From: a virus | IMG/VR virus record: IMGVR_UViG_3300005936_000001 | Span: 121,257-185,256 of that record | Strand: one strand, 5' to 3' | Length of the DNA stretch: 64,000 nucleotides | Part shown: in pieces, positions 29,174 to 37,954 of the stretch | Layout of the letters: every line of letters begins with the position of its first letter | How positions within the stretch are numbered: the first letter of the stretch is position 1 | Made by a program: the position numbers and the translations under genes | The notes under the pieces: generated by a model | The model's database searches: none | Told to the model about the DNA's origin: nothing | What the model saw: the letters and a program-made list of their open reading frames with translations, nothing else

Positions 29174-30103
29174 ATGATTCTACCAATAGAGGAAGCTAGA
29201 AGAATATACAAAGGAGCTATAATACATAAAACAGCCCTGATAGAAGAAGGAGCTGAAATACATGAAGGGGTTGAGATAGGCGCTCATACTATAATACATT
29301 CTAAAGCTATAATACATTCTAAAGCTAAAATATGTAAAGGGGCTATAGTGTATGCGGGGGCTGAAATAGCTTCTGAGGCTAAAATATGTAACGGGGCTAT
29401 AATATATACCGGAGCTATAGTAGGTACCGGAGCTATAGTAGGTGACGGAGCTATAATAAATGCTAAGTCTAAAATATACGCAGAGGCTAAAATAGGTGCG
29501 GGGTCTGAAATACTTGCGGAGACTATAGTAGGTGACGGAGCTGTCGTACACGAGGGAGTTATAATAGCTAGGGCTGTAGTACATTCCAAAGCTATAATAG
29601 GTAAGAAGGCTGAAATAGGTATAGGAGCTATAATACAGGAAGGGGCTGAAGTAGGTGCCGGAGTTATAATAGGTGCCGGGGCTGTAGTACATGTTAAGAA
29701 GCATGTATTTCTAGGAGGTACTTGTAACGAAAGTACCTGGCGGAATAGAATGATGATACATCTTAGTGAGGACGGGCTGGATTATTATAATCCGGTGGTC
29801 GAAGACGACGGGACACTTGAATGTATGCGGGAGGAATTGAAGCAGAGAGAAATATGTGACTACTGCTTGTATACAATAACTCCTAAGATGACAGGTTCTT
29901 ATGCTGTTGCTGAAGTAGTTGATGACAGCAACAAACGTCCCGACAGAACAGTTCTGGTAATATTAACAGAGGATGGTGACCGGAAGTTCACAGAGGGTCA
30001 GTTGAAGTCTCTTGGGGCTGTAGCTACTATGGTGAAGAATAATGGGGCTGTATACTTCGATAATTTGAAAGAAGCATCGAAGTATATGTCCAGAGATAAA
30101 TAA
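29174..30103 (+). CDS. Left-handed beta-helix fused to nucleoside 2-deoxyribosyltransferase-like domain
   Basis: 309 aa from ATG 29174 (AAAGGAGAAAAT upstream; the ATG at 29144 lacks this). Residues about 10-175 are hexapeptide repeats of the [IV]-[IV]-x-x-x-A form (KGAIIHKTALIEEGAEIHEG, and on), predicting a left-handed parallel beta-helix as in acyltransferases and carbonic anhydrases. From HVFLGGTCNESTWRNRM the protein switches to a nucleoside 2-deoxyribosyltransferase-like domain (YYNPVVEDDGTLECMREELK, CDYCLYTITPKMTGSYAVAE, EGQLKSLGAVA). That fold handles nucleotides and is used in base exchange and in some immune NADases. The fusion is unusual. Confidence 0.82.
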   Translation: MILPIEEARRIYKGAIIHKTALIEEGAEIHEGVEIGAHTIIHSKAIIHSKAKICKGAIVYAGAEIASEAKICNGAIIYTGAIVGTGAIVGDGAIINAKSKIYAEAKIGAGSEILAETIVGDGAVVHEGVIIARAVVHSKAIIGKKAEIGIGAIIQEGAEVGAGVIIGAGAVVHVKKHVFLGGTCNESTWRNRMMIHLSEDGLDYYNPVVEDDGTLECMREELKQREICDYCLYTITPKMTGSYAVAEVVDDSNKRPDRTVLVILTEDGDRKFTEGQLKSLGAVATMVKNNGAVYFDNLKEASKYMSRDK

Positions 30104-30106
30104 ACA

Positions 30107-30129
30107 GAAGGGGTATAACCCCTTCTTTT
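30107..30129 (+). terminator. Terminator closing the P5 accessory module
   Basis: GAAGGGG/CCCCTTC stem (30107-30125) with loop TATAA, then TTTTA. Confidence 0.88.
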
Positions 30130-30145
30130 AACTAAAGGTAAGAAA

Positions 30146-30319
30146 ATGAGTAATGCAATACGAGGAGTTAGAGACGGAACAGGCCCTTACAAAGGATCTG
30201 CTGTTAAATCTGTAAGCGATAAAGGACGTAGACAACTGACGGGACAGCCCTGCCCTTACGATCCGAAAGTAAAAGAGATACTTGATAAGTACAGAAGAAT
30301 CTATAAAAAGAAAGTTTAA
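30146..30319 (+). CDS. Small basic protein, 57 aa
   Basis: AAAGGTAAGAAA before the ATG. Protein MSNAIRGVRDGTGPYKGSAV then a basic tail ending YRRIYKKKV. Contains LTGQPCPYDPKVKEILDKY. It lies between two terminators, so it is probably its own short unit. No family recognised. Confidence 0.6.
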   Translation: MSNAIRGVRDGTGPYKGSAVKSVSDKGRRQLTGQPCPYDPKVKEILDKYRRIYKKKV

Positions 30320-30331
30320 CGACTTTCTTTT
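30310..30331 (+). terminator. Rho-independent terminator overlapping a stop codon
   Basis: GAAAGT (30310-30315) pairs with ACTTTC (30322-30327), then TTTT. The stop codon of the 57-aa gene lies in the loop. The next 85 nt are AT-rich leader without a frame. Confidence 0.75.
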
Positions 30332-30415
30332 AACTGTAACACAATAAATATTGTATACGAATAAATTAACAGGTATATTATATCAACAGCAATTATTAAA
30401 TTTAAAGGATAAGAA

Positions 30416-30730
30416 ATGAATAAGATAGCATTTTACACAGGATATATGGATGTCATCGAAAAAGAAGCCGGGCCTATACAGATGGCTAAAAGCTATGCAA
30501 AACATATGGGCAATGCTAACGTTAATAAATTGAGAGAAGCTCTAGAAAAGATTAAGGCCGTTACAGGAAGATATGTGCCCCCGCCTGTTTTAACACAAGC
30601 AGGTGCAGATGTAGCTAATGCAGAAGACATGCAGAAGTTAGTTAGATATGGTACTGGTGCAGGAGTAGTAGCAGCTGGTGCAGGTATTGCTCAGGCAACT
30701 AAAGGGAAGAAGAAAGATAAGGATAAATAA
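30416..30730 (+). CDS. Leader-tagged virion-type protein, 104 aa
   Basis: Leader MNKIAFYTGYMDVIEKEAGP, ending in KEA. A helical middle is followed by a Gly/Ala-rich hydrophobic segment (YGTGAGVVAAGAGIAQA) and a Lys-rich tail. Same architecture as its neighbour at 36264. Confidence 0.7.
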   Translation: MNKIAFYTGYMDVIEKEAGPIQMAKSYAKHMGNANVNKLREALEKIKAVTGRYVPPPVLTQAGADVANAEDMQKLVRYGTGAGVVAAGAGIAQATKGKKKDKDK

Positions 30731-31230
30731 TGGATAAGATAGCATTTTATACGGGATATATGGAGCTTGATAACCTTACCAAAGAATCTGGACTCATTAC
30801 AGATGTCGCTAAAATTCCTTTTAAGGCTGGAGGTCTGGCATTGGAAGGGCTGGGGGGCGCTATTATAGGAGGCGGGAAACTAGGCTTAAAAAGTGGGAAA
30901 TTAGCGGGTAAAGGAGCTCTCAAAAGTGGGAAGTTAGCTTTGAATAGTGGAAAACAGGTAGGTAAGGGAGTCAATGCAGCAGTCCAAGGAACTAAGAAAG
31001 CATTGATAGATGCTCCTATAGCTGTTGGAAGGGGAGCCGCTAATGCAGTTAAAAATGATTTAAAGATTGTACTTGATAAATTAAATAAAACTAAAGCTGT
31101 ATCTGCCGAACCTAAGAAATTTAATAAAGACAAGTTAATTAGACAACTGGTAGGTGGTACAGCAGTAGCAGCTCCAGCTGCAGGTGTCGGATACGCTGTT
31201 AAGAAAAGCATAGATGCTGAAAAGAAATAA
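30730..31230 (+). CDS. Leader-tagged glycine-zipper protein, 166 aa
   Basis: Leader MDKIAFYTGYMELDNLTKES. Then a long Gly/Lys repeat-like segment (GGAIIGGGKLGLKSGKLAGK, and further SGK repeats), predicted amphipathic, and a second hydrophobic Ala/Gly stretch (GGTAVAAPAAGVGYAV). One-base overlap with the previous gene. Good candidate for a membrane-inserting ejection protein. Confidence 0.7.
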   Translation: MDKIAFYTGYMELDNLTKESGLITDVAKIPFKAGGLALEGLGGAIIGGGKLGLKSGKLAGKGALKSGKLALNSGKQVGKGVNAAVQGTKKALIDAPIAVGRGAANAVKNDLKIVLDKLNKTKAVSAEPKKFNKDKLIRQLVGGTAVAAPAAGVGYAVKKSIDAEKK

Positions 31231-31394
31231 TGTCTGAAGAAAAGATAGCTAAACAGACTATACCGAAAGACCCGTATAGTCTGTTCGAATTACCAGAGGA
31301 AGCTCTGGAGATACTAAGACAGTTCGAAGAAGGCACTTTACCGACAATGCCTTATTACAATGATACTACTATAAAGGATATAAAAGATGAATAA
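31230..31394 (+). CDS. Small acidic protein, 54 aa
   Basis: It starts at a TAATG overlap with the preceding gene and ends inside the next. MSEEKIAKQTIPKDPYSLFE, then LPEEALEILRQFEEGTLPTM. Acidic and helical with no leader. Possibly a chaperone or assembly factor; no family recognised. Confidence 0.6.
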   Translation: MSEEKIAKQTIPKDPYSLFELPEEALEILRQFEEGTLPTMPYYNDTTIKDIKDE

Positions 31395-31908
31395 GACAGC
31401 GTTTTACTTCGCATACCACAACCCTAAAGAAGCTCTAGTTATATACAGAGAGCACTATGGGGAACCCGGGGCACTCGATAAAGAAGCTACAGAAAAGCTG
31501 GCTCTGGATATGAAGTTTCTAGAGAAGATATGGGCCGATCCTAAATACAAGAAGATGCTTCTAGGAGCTGGAGGCGCAGTAGCAGGTGGTCTCGGTGGTT
31601 ACGCTATGGGCGGAATGAAGGGAGCCTTGGCTGGAGCAGGTTTAGGCGGTCTCGGTGGATTCTACAGCCCTGAGATGTACAAATGGATCAATAAACTTAT
31701 AGCAGGTAAGACTAAAGCCCCAGACGCTAATCAGCAGTATGGAGCTTTTAATCCCCGTCAGAGACCTCTGGATATGCTACCTAACAGACAATATAAAGAT
31801 GAACCTTCATATCAAAATAGATTCAGAGCAAGTACAGATGGGCCTATAGATTTTGATATAGGAGAGGCTAACTTTAAACCTAATCCATGGGAATTGAAGA
31901 AGTACTAA
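31387..31908 (+). CDS. Leader-tagged glycine-zipper protein, 173 aa
   Basis: Leader MNKTAFYFAYHNPKEALV is a longer variant, with a second possible site at LDKEA. Residues 60-95 form a glycine-zipper hairpin (GAGGAVAGGLGGYAMGG, GALAGAGLGGLGGF). The polar C-terminus is rich in Asn, Gln, Arg and Pro. Confidence 0.7.
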   Translation: MNKTAFYFAYHNPKEALVIYREHYGEPGALDKEATEKLALDMKFLEKIWADPKYKKMLLGAGGAVAGGLGGYAMGGMKGALAGAGLGGLGGFYSPEMYKWINKLIAGKTKAPDANQQYGAFNPRQRPLDMLPNRQYKDEPSYQNRFRASTDGPIDFDIGEANFKPNPWELKKY

Positions 31909-31926
31909 AAATAACAGGAGATTAAT

Positions 31927-32589
31927 ATGTCAGGAGATTTTGTACAGACTAACAGGAGCGGTGTGTTCAAAGAGCAGTCCAGTACCCCTGGAAAATATGA
32001 ATCAGGGGATATGGGACGTACAGTACTTCCGGAAACATCAGGCCTCGGAGGATTTGGAGGCCCGGGAGAATATATGAAGTATCCCGAAGTAACAGTACAG
32101 AAATTTAATATGGATAAGGACGGAGTCGAGAAGACAGGAGAAGACACTGTTCCAGAGGTTAATTTTTTATCTCCTCCGCCGGATAGCTCTACTGCTCCTG
32201 ATAGAGGTGTCCACGAGGCGGAGGAGATTCTTTCTCCAACAGAGGCTGTTGTAGAAGAGCCTGTCACTAAGAAGAGAAAGAGAACGTCTAAGAAGAAAGA
32301 TATACCGGTAGAGAAGTATGTTCCTGTAACGATGGTGACATTCTCGGGAGATTTCGGAGAAACGACAGTGCCGTACGAGAAAGTATTCTTTTCCGGAATA
32401 ACACTTGTTCTGATAGCGGAAACAGATGGATCGGTTATGCTATACAGCCCGCCGCGGAACGATGTAGGTTTTGATGTCGAGTTCGACAATAATACAGTAA
32501 GAGCGTATTCGGTTGGAATATCTTTTATGTTCCCGGATACAACTAAGAAAGTAACAGTTTTACTTGTGGATGGAAAAAATGATAGCTAA
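31927..32589 (+). CDS. Virion-type protein, 220 aa
   Basis: No leader; ACAGGAGATTAAT before the ATG. The N-terminal half is low-complexity and acidic; the C-terminal half is strongly beta-patterned (VPVTMVTFSGDFGETTVPYE, LVLIAETDGSVMLYSPP, VGISFMFPD). Located directly before the portal cluster, so a head or neck protein is likely. No family recognised. Confidence 0.6.
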   Translation: MSGDFVQTNRSGVFKEQSSTPGKYESGDMGRTVLPETSGLGGFGGPGEYMKYPEVTVQKFNMDKDGVEKTGEDTVPEVNFLSPPPDSSTAPDRGVHEAEEILSPTEAVVEEPVTKKRKRTSKKKDIPVEKYVPVTMVTFSGDFGETTVPYEKVFFSGITLVLIAETDGSVMLYSPPRNDVGFDVEFDNNTVRAYSVGISFMFPDTTKKVTVLLVDGKNDS

Positions 32590-32785
32590 AGAGAACGATG
32601 AACGCAGAGTATGTCTGCATTGTAGTAATACCGTCGCAGACGGGACAGACTACTGTTCCCTCTGTAAGGAACTTTTATCTTATAACAAGAGAGAGATGAA
32701 GACTGCCTCCGAAGCTGTTGAACTGCCGGATACTTTAAGATCCTGTATAGACACAGCCGCATCTATCATCAAAGAGGGACTATAA
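32579..32785 (+). CDS. Small zinc-finger protein, 68 aa
   Basis: Overlaps the preceding gene. CLHCSNTVADGTDYCSLC is a C-x2-C-x11-C-x2-C zinc finger, followed by a helix with AVELPDTLRSC. ATG 32579 is chosen; an earlier GTG at 32564 is also possible. Its stop abuts the portal gene, so it may assist portal assembly or packaging (inference). Confidence 0.62.
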   Translation: MIAKENDERRVCLHCSNTVADGTDYCSLCKELLSYNKREMKTASEAVELPDTLRSCIDTAASIIKEGL

Positions 32786-34677
32786 TGGCTAACTATTCAC
32801 AATCCAATCCTTTCAGTCTTACACAGGATATTATCGGACAGAAAGACTTCGGCAGTCCTTTCGCTACATATGCCAGAGCTCATTACCCGAGGAATCTAAA
32901 AGAAGTATTCAACTGGGCGGAATATCTATGGCTCCATCAGGGAGTATATTCCAAAGCCATCCAGCGGGCTGTTCGCTACTTCATTACAAAAGTAGAGATA
33001 ACAGGTACTTCCGATTTTAATATCAAGAAGAAGTATGCGGAGTTCCTTACAGACAATCTACACATTCTGGATGTCATGTCCCTTATGGGGGACGATCTCA
33101 TGGCATACGGTAATTCATTCACTTCTGTATACAGACCTTTCAATCGTAATCTTATATGTAAAAACTGTAAGACAATGCATCCTATAGAGCAGGTAAAGTA
33201 CGAGTGGGCTGATTTCGGCTTCGAAGGCCCCTGCCCTAAGTGTAATAAGAAGGGTAAGTTCCTTGTCAAGGATATACCTAACGAACAGGACGACCTCAGA
33301 ATAACCCGCTGGAACCCACGATCAATAGAGTTGGAGTACCACGATATCAGCGGAGAGACCAGATATTACTACGAACCGCAGAGTAAGGTCAGAGGATACA
33401 TTACAAGCGGTAATAAGATGTATCTGGAACATACTCCATGGGAGATACTGGATGCTATCGCTAAAGACGAAAAGTTTATGTTCAAGAAGGGCGAGATCTA
33501 TCATATCAAATGCGAGGCCGCAGCTTCTCTTACTACAAAGATGAACGGCTGGGGACTTCCTCCGTTCCTTTCCAATTTCGAACAGGTCATCCATCTGCAG
33601 ATGCTTACTAAGTACAACGAAGCCATCGCCATGGATATGATCGTTCCTTTTAGATTTATTTCTCCGGGTACCCGTAAAGGCAGTGGCCCGGGTAACGACC
33701 CTTTATTGACTATCGACAGCGGACGCTTCATGCGTTCTGTCGAAGGGATGATAAAACAGCATCGCAAGGATCCTACAGCTATACACTCGATCCCATACCC
33801 TGTGGAATATCAGGCTCTGGGTGGAGAGGCTAAGAATCTGGCACCTACAGAACTTCTTCAGCTTGCTCTGGACGAACTTCTTAATTCAATGGGGATACCT
33901 CAGGAATTCTATTCAGGTAACCTTGTACAGGGAGGACCTCCAATAGGTCTCAGAATGTTCGAAAGAACTTGGATACATTTTATCTCGCAGATGAATAACT
34001 GGCTGGACTGGATGATGGGACAATGCAGTAAACATCTGATGTGGGAGGATCTTGGAGCAGAACTTACCAGAACATCAGTATTGGAAGATGATCTTGTCAG
34101 ACAGACCAAACTAAATTTACTGGGTGCTAACAAAGTATCCAATCAGACAGCCCTCAGTGCTTTCAATATCGATTACGAATACGAAGTCGATAAGATTCTT
34201 CTGGAACAGCAGATGTTCGACGAGAAGGCTGCAGATCTTGCCAGAAGTACAGGTAAAGATCAAGAGGGGCAGGCTATGATGGATCAGCCCGCACCTGCAC
34301 CGGGTGGAATGGGTGGAATGCCTCCTCCGGGAATGCCGATGGATATGGCTTCTATGGGTGGACCGGCTCCGGGTGGGATGTCTATGCCGATGCCAGGTGA
34401 ATCCCAGATGGGTGGAGCTATGCCTATGGGAGCAGGACCTACCCCTATGGGTGGACCTCAGTCTCTAGATGAAATGGCGATACAGGCAGAACAGATCGCT
34501 CAGCAAATATTAACAATGGATCCGACTACACGAAGAAGTGAGTTGGTTAATCTTAAACATTCGGACGATGCTCTCCATGCTATGGTGACATCTAAACTTA
34601 AGGAGCTTGAACAACAGGCTGCTCAGACCGGAGTCAATCTAACCAGGCAGGGACAAATCCCTCCAGGCGGAGTATAA
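32785..34677 (+). CDS. Portal protein
   Basis: 630 aa. Forms the dodecameric DNA gate at the capsid vertex. Portal hallmarks by eye: an N-terminal helical region with VYSKAIQRAVRYF, the clip/stem region with FKKGEIYHIKC and GWGLPPFLSNFEQV, and LLQLALDELLNSMGIPQEFY near residue 365, typical of large-phage portals. An inserted zinc ribbon CKNCKTMHP...CPKCNKKGK occurs near residues 128-155. The C-terminus carries a Gly/Met/Pro low-complexity region (PGGMGGMPPPGMPMDMASMG) like the protein at 45813. One-base overlap with the preceding gene. Confidence 0.88.
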   Translation: MANYSQSNPFSLTQDIIGQKDFGSPFATYARAHYPRNLKEVFNWAEYLWLHQGVYSKAIQRAVRYFITKVEITGTSDFNIKKKYAEFLTDNLHILDVMSLMGDDLMAYGNSFTSVYRPFNRNLICKNCKTMHPIEQVKYEWADFGFEGPCPKCNKKGKFLVKDIPNEQDDLRITRWNPRSIELEYHDISGETRYYYEPQSKVRGYITSGNKMYLEHTPWEILDAIAKDEKFMFKKGEIYHIKCEAAASLTTKMNGWGLPPFLSNFEQVIHLQMLTKYNEAIAMDMIVPFRFISPGTRKGSGPGNDPLLTIDSGRFMRSVEGMIKQHRKDPTAIHSIPYPVEYQALGGEAKNLAPTELLQLALDELLNSMGIPQEFYSGNLVQGGPPIGLRMFERTWIHFISQMNNWLDWMMGQCSKHLMWEDLGAELTRTSVLEDDLVRQTKLNLLGANKVSNQTALSAFNIDYEYEVDKILLEQQMFDEKAADLARSTGKDQEGQAMMDQPAPAPGGMGGMPPPGMPMDMASMGGPAPGGMSMPMPGESQMGGAMPMGAGPTPMGGPQSLDEMAIQAEQIAQQILTMDPTTRRSELVNLKHSDDALHAMVTSKLKELEQQAAQTGVNLTRQGQIPPGGV

Positions 34678-34681
34678 TATA

Positions 34682-35311
34682 ATGAATAAAGAAGCTTTTC
34701 TATTAGGATACGGAGTTAAGTCGGATTATCCCGCTATGCGGAAGTCTGCTTTTATTAAAGCATATACTGCAGGTCTGCAGAAGCAGGCGGAGTCAGGAGC
34801 ACAATTTTCTATGCGTCCCAGTGGTAAGGTTACAGATTACTCCGGAGGGGCATATACAAAACCAGGCAGTGTCGCCGGTTTTGCGAATAATACAGCGCAG
34901 GGATATGCAGATAACGTTGCCAATCTACCGCGTAATACTATAAATGCCGCAGGTACTGTTTTAGGAAAAGGAATGACTTCTGTTATGAGTCCAGAGGCGG
35001 CTCATAAGACTTTAAATTATATACAGCATCCTTTCGATACAGCTAAGAGTGATATAAAATCCGGAATTAAGTCTATGACTCCCAGTAAAGAAACTATACT
35101 GAAGACGATGCCTTGGGTACTTGGAGGTATAGGAGCATTAGGTTTAGGTTCCATGTTGTTCGGAGGCGGAGGAAAAGGACAGGCACAAGGACAGAATATG
35201 CCCGGAGGCGGAGGAATGTATTACGCCGGACCTACAAAAGGATATATACCTCGAGATCAACTAGGGATAGGATTACAACAGGGAACACCTCAGGAAATGA
35301 ATATACGATAA
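34682..35311 (+). CDS. Virion-type protein with tandem leaders and glycine-rich membrane segment, 209 aa
   Basis: Starts MNKEAFLLGYGVKSD and repeats a leader-like block at residue 18 (AMRKSAFIKAYTAGLQKQAE). Residues about 145-165 are hydrophobic Gly-rich (WVLGGIGALGLGSMLFGGGG). The polar region between has NAAGTVLGKGMTS. The doubled leader suggests two successive protease sites. Confidence 0.7.
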   Translation: MNKEAFLLGYGVKSDYPAMRKSAFIKAYTAGLQKQAESGAQFSMRPSGKVTDYSGGAYTKPGSVAGFANNTAQGYADNVANLPRNTINAAGTVLGKGMTSVMSPEAAHKTLNYIQHPFDTAKSDIKSGIKSMTPSKETILKTMPWVLGGIGALGLGSMLFGGGGKGQAQGQNMPGGGGMYYAGPTKGYIPRDQLGIGLQQGTPQEMNIR

Positions 35312-36246
35312 TGCAGAATGCACCTATAAATAAAGAAGCTGGAATAGGGGATCTTACTCTCCCCGATATCCAGGGCGCTTTTAATAAAGCTACAGTCAAT
35401 CCGGCTGTACGATCTCTGCTTATGGGTACAGTTGGATATTTCGGAACTAAGTACGGATACAGATATCTGTCGGATAAATTCGCCGGAATGCATATCCGTA
35501 AAGCACATAAAGATAATCCGGGGATGCAGAATCAGGCGTGGCAGGATTATATTAAGAGGAGAGATAAGATGGAACCTTGGTTAGCAGGAATAGGCGGAGC
35601 GGTAGGAGCAGCCCTTCCATTAACACAGACAATCAAACCTTTTCAGAGATCATACAAGAAGTTTGAGGACACAGGGAGTTTATCAGATCTTTCAGCCCCT
35701 CTGTTCAACAATAAACTACCTTTAGATAGATTTCCTAAGATAAGTTCTGAAAAGTCTACCACGATTGAAAAGTCTACCATGGTAGAAAATCTTTTACAGA
35801 AGCTTGCTGATTATGGATTACCTTCACACTCTCCGTATGGAAACCCTAATGATTTTGCTCTTGGTAAAGATTTTGTATTACCTAAAGTACGGGCTATAGA
35901 ATTTATAGGAGACCCTACTATTCCTAAAATGAGTTCTATGGATCTTCTACAGACACAGGCTCCTATATTAGGACCGGACCTCACAGCCCGACTGGTGGCA
36001 GGAATAGATAATGCCAGCCCCGAAGATTCAGGAATGATAAGCGGTATGGATATCGCTAAAGGATTGGCAAGGGTAGGAGTAGGCGCAGTAGCCGGATTGG
36101 GGCTGGGTAACATAATGGGAACTATCTTCTCACAACCTCCTGCGATGAAATCAAAGATGGGTAATTACGGGATGATCGGTGGGGCTATATTGAATTCAGG
36201 GCTGACAGGGCCTATATTAAATAAGTTTAAAGGGTTTTTACAATAA
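35311..36246 (+). CDS. Virion-type membrane protein, 311 aa
   Basis: ATG 35311 overlaps the preceding stop; an upstream in-frame ATG at 35113 gives an Arg-rich shadow of the previous gene. Starts MQNAPINKEAGIGDL, so INKEA may be the leader remnant. Hydrophobic Gly/Ala segments lie near residues 90-105 (LAGIGGAVGAALPLTQ) and 250-285 (RVGVGAVAGLGLGNIMG). The palindrome TCTACCATGGTAGA and a half copy lie inside the gene, encoding a tandem EKST repeat (SSEKSTTIEKSTMVE). Confidence 0.68.
   Translation: MQNAPINKEAGIGDLTLPDIQGAFNKATVNPAVRSLLMGTVGYFGTKYGYRYLSDKFAGMHIRKAHKDNPGMQNQAWQDYIKRRDKMEPWLAGIGGAVGAALPLTQTIKPFQRSYKKFEDTGSLSDLSAPLFNNKLPLDRFPKISSEKSTTIEKSTMVENLLQKLADYGLPSHSPYGNPNDFALGKDFVLPKVRAIEFIGDPTIPKMSSMDLLQTQAPILGPDLTARLVAGIDNASPEDSGMISGMDIAKGLARVGVGAVAGLGLGNIMGTIFSQPPAMKSKMGNYGMIGGAILNSGLTGPILNKFKGFLQ
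35773..35786. promoter_or_regulatory. Palindromic site TCTACCATGGTAGA, copy 3, inside a gene
   Basis: Same AAAAG/AAAAT flanks as copies 1 and 2. A half copy GAAAAGTCTACC precedes it by about 20 nt, giving an in-frame EKST duplication. A coding position argues against a simple promoter operator. Confidence 0.55.
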
Positions 36247-36263
36247 TATAAGGATTATATACA

Positions 36264-36572
36264 ATGGACAAGATGGCATTTTATACAGGATATATGGAAG
36301 GCATCCCTAAAGTAGCGGGATCAGCTACGGATCTTATAAAGAAAACTTTAACGAATACAGGAGCACTTGTAGCAGCTCCGGCAGGTGTCAGTTATCTGGC
36401 AGGTAGAATGCATTCTAAAGTACAGGAACCATCCTCTCAGGAAACTAAATTAATTCAGGCCCAGTATGTCAGGAAGAAACTGGAGCAGGCTATATCCGAT
36501 CTGGACAAACGTAAAAAGATGGAACAGATGAAGGAGCGTCAAGGTGGAAACAACGCAACCCTCAGGATTTAA
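36264..36572 (+). CDS. Leader-tagged virion-type protein, 102 aa
   Basis: Leader MDKMAFYTGYMEGIPKVAGS. A hydrophobic stretch (NTGALVAAPAGVSYLAG) precedes a long charged helix (LEQAISDLDKRKKMEQMKER). Small ejection-protein-like layout. Overlaps the next gene by 29 nt. Confidence 0.7.
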   Translation: MDKMAFYTGYMEGIPKVAGSATDLIKKTLTNTGALVAAPAGVSYLAGRMHSKVQEPSSQETKLIQAQYVRKKLEQAISDLDKRKKMEQMKERQGGNNATLRI

Positions 36573-36876
36573 AGAGAAATACGGTCCGAATACATTTGAA
36601 GGGCTTCCTTACGAAGGGGTCATATACGATAGGAAAGAATCAGATCCCGAAGAGAAGCAGCCCGTTATGGTACAGACTGTGCATGTCAGGCAGTTTAATT
36701 TAAGTGTTCCCGATGATATGGTTGAATGGGAAGAGATTATGCAGAAGGTTGCGGACGAGGTGGCGATAATTTCGTTCGAGGAAAAAATATACGATAAAGA
36801 TATAAAGTCATGGCGGATACTCCTGAGATGGATGGACCTGTCATTTACAAACCCGGAAGGTATCCAAGATGAATAA
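36544..36876 (+). CDS. Hypothetical virion-operon protein, 110 aa, GTG start
   Basis: GTG 36544, within the end of the preceding gene. Acidic with a beta-patterned core (VMVQTVHVRQFNLSVPDDM, VAIISFEEKIYDKDIKSW). No leader or membrane segment. Possibly a neck or completion protein; no family recognised. Confidence 0.6.
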   Translation: METTQPSGFKEKYGPNTFEGLPYEGVIYDRKESDPEEKQPVMVQTVHVRQFNLSVPDDMVEWEEIMQKVADEVAIISFEEKIYDKDIKSWRILLRWMDLSFTNPEGIQDE

Positions 36877-37954
36877 GACAGCAAGCCTAGGCGATATAGT
36901 TTCTTCTTTCGATGATATAGCTGATTATATACAACGTATCCGTAATATTAAACAGAGAGTCTCAGAGGCTAAAGTTCCTCTTAAAGAAGCTTATAAGAAG
37001 TATAAGGCTGCACAAAAGTTAGGTGTTCCCGGAAGTGCGACCGTCACGGACTATCTGAAACAGAAAGCTATTCTGGCTCAGATTCTTTCAGGGCATAAGA
37101 AAGATGTGTCATCCCTTAAAACAATAGGTGGGTTAAGTGCCGGAGCTACTGCTGTTGGAGTAGGTGGAGGGGCTGCTTACAGTGCTCTCGAGGATAAGAT
37201 AAAAGGCAATAAAGAAGCTCTTAACGAAAAGAAAAAGATTGAAACAAATCTGTCCCTCAAAGAACTGCAGTCAGATATTTCATCCGACAAAGATGTTTTC
37301 GGTAAACAGGCAGGTCTCAAAGGTAATGCTGCTATTATAGGAGCTAGTCTAGCTGCGGGTTCAGGTATTATAGGGCACAAAGCTTTTCAGGATTTAAAAG
37401 AAGTCAGAGACCTGGAAAAGAAAAAAGAACTTATGGAGCAGATCAAGACTTTAAGGTCTAAATACAATCAGAAATTCAGACAGTCAATGCTCGGTGAATT
37501 TAATATAGAGCCGACTGCTTTAAAAGAGGAAGCGGATATTTTAAAGACATCCGGACTCAAGAGCATGCTGGCAACAGCCGGTAAAACTGTTCTGGATAAC
37601 CCAGTACCCACCTCTCTAGCTATTCTCGGAGCCAGTGCCAGTGTACCTATGTATGCGGCAGGTAAAGAGCAGGGAGACGAAGCTTCAAAAAATATTCAGG
37701 ACCTTAAGAAATACAGAGCTACACTGGAAAGAGTATCTCGTATGCATAATGCCCCTGTCAATATATCAGAGACGTCTTTCAGTCCAGAAGAAATGGTGGC
37801 TATGCAGAAACTGCGTACAACCTCTCCTGTTAAGAAATCTAAGAAAACAAAAGAGGCGGACATTATAAAGAACACAAAGGGCGGAACGGAAGCTCCTACA
37901 GTTTCTGCTGCCGTAGATGATCCAGAACTTCAGGAATTACTCGGGAGTGTTTAA
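36869..37954 (+). CDS. Virion-type multi-segment membrane protein, 361 aa
   Basis: Short leader MNKTASLGDI. Coiled N-terminal region, then three Gly/Ala-rich hydrophobic segments: about 90-110 (IGGLSAGATAVGVGGGAAYS), 150-172 (GNAAIIGASLAAGSGIIG) and 230-255 (VPTSLAILGASASVPMYAAG). Several KQA, KEA and KTS-like sites between them could be protease sites. Last residue overlaps the RNAP beta start, so the two are translationally coupled. Confidence 0.68.
   Translation: MNKTASLGDIVSSFDDIADYIQRIRNIKQRVSEAKVPLKEAYKKYKAAQKLGVPGSATVTDYLKQKAILAQILSGHKKDVSSLKTIGGLSAGATAVGVGGGAAYSALEDKIKGNKEALNEKKKIETNLSLKELQSDISSDKDVFGKQAGLKGNAAIIGASLAAGSGIIGHKAFQDLKEVRDLEKKKELMEQIKTLRSKYNQKFRQSMLGEFNIEPTALKEEADILKTSGLKSMLATAGKTVLDNPVPTSLAILGASASVPMYAAGKEQGDEASKNIQDLKKYRATLERVSRMHNAPVNISETSFSPEEMVAMQKLRTTSPVKKSKKTKEADIIKNTKGGTEAPTVSAAVDDPELQELLGSV

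Noticed and set aside
29180-29704. A 174-codon minus-strand frame rich in Tyr and Ser
   Set aside because: It is the antisense shadow of the hexapeptide repeats; its regularity comes from the repeated codons of the plus-strand gene.
37635-37868. A 77-codon plus-strand frame inside the 361-aa virion gene
   Set aside because: Out-of-frame shadow; no ribosome site and the host frame is intact throughout.
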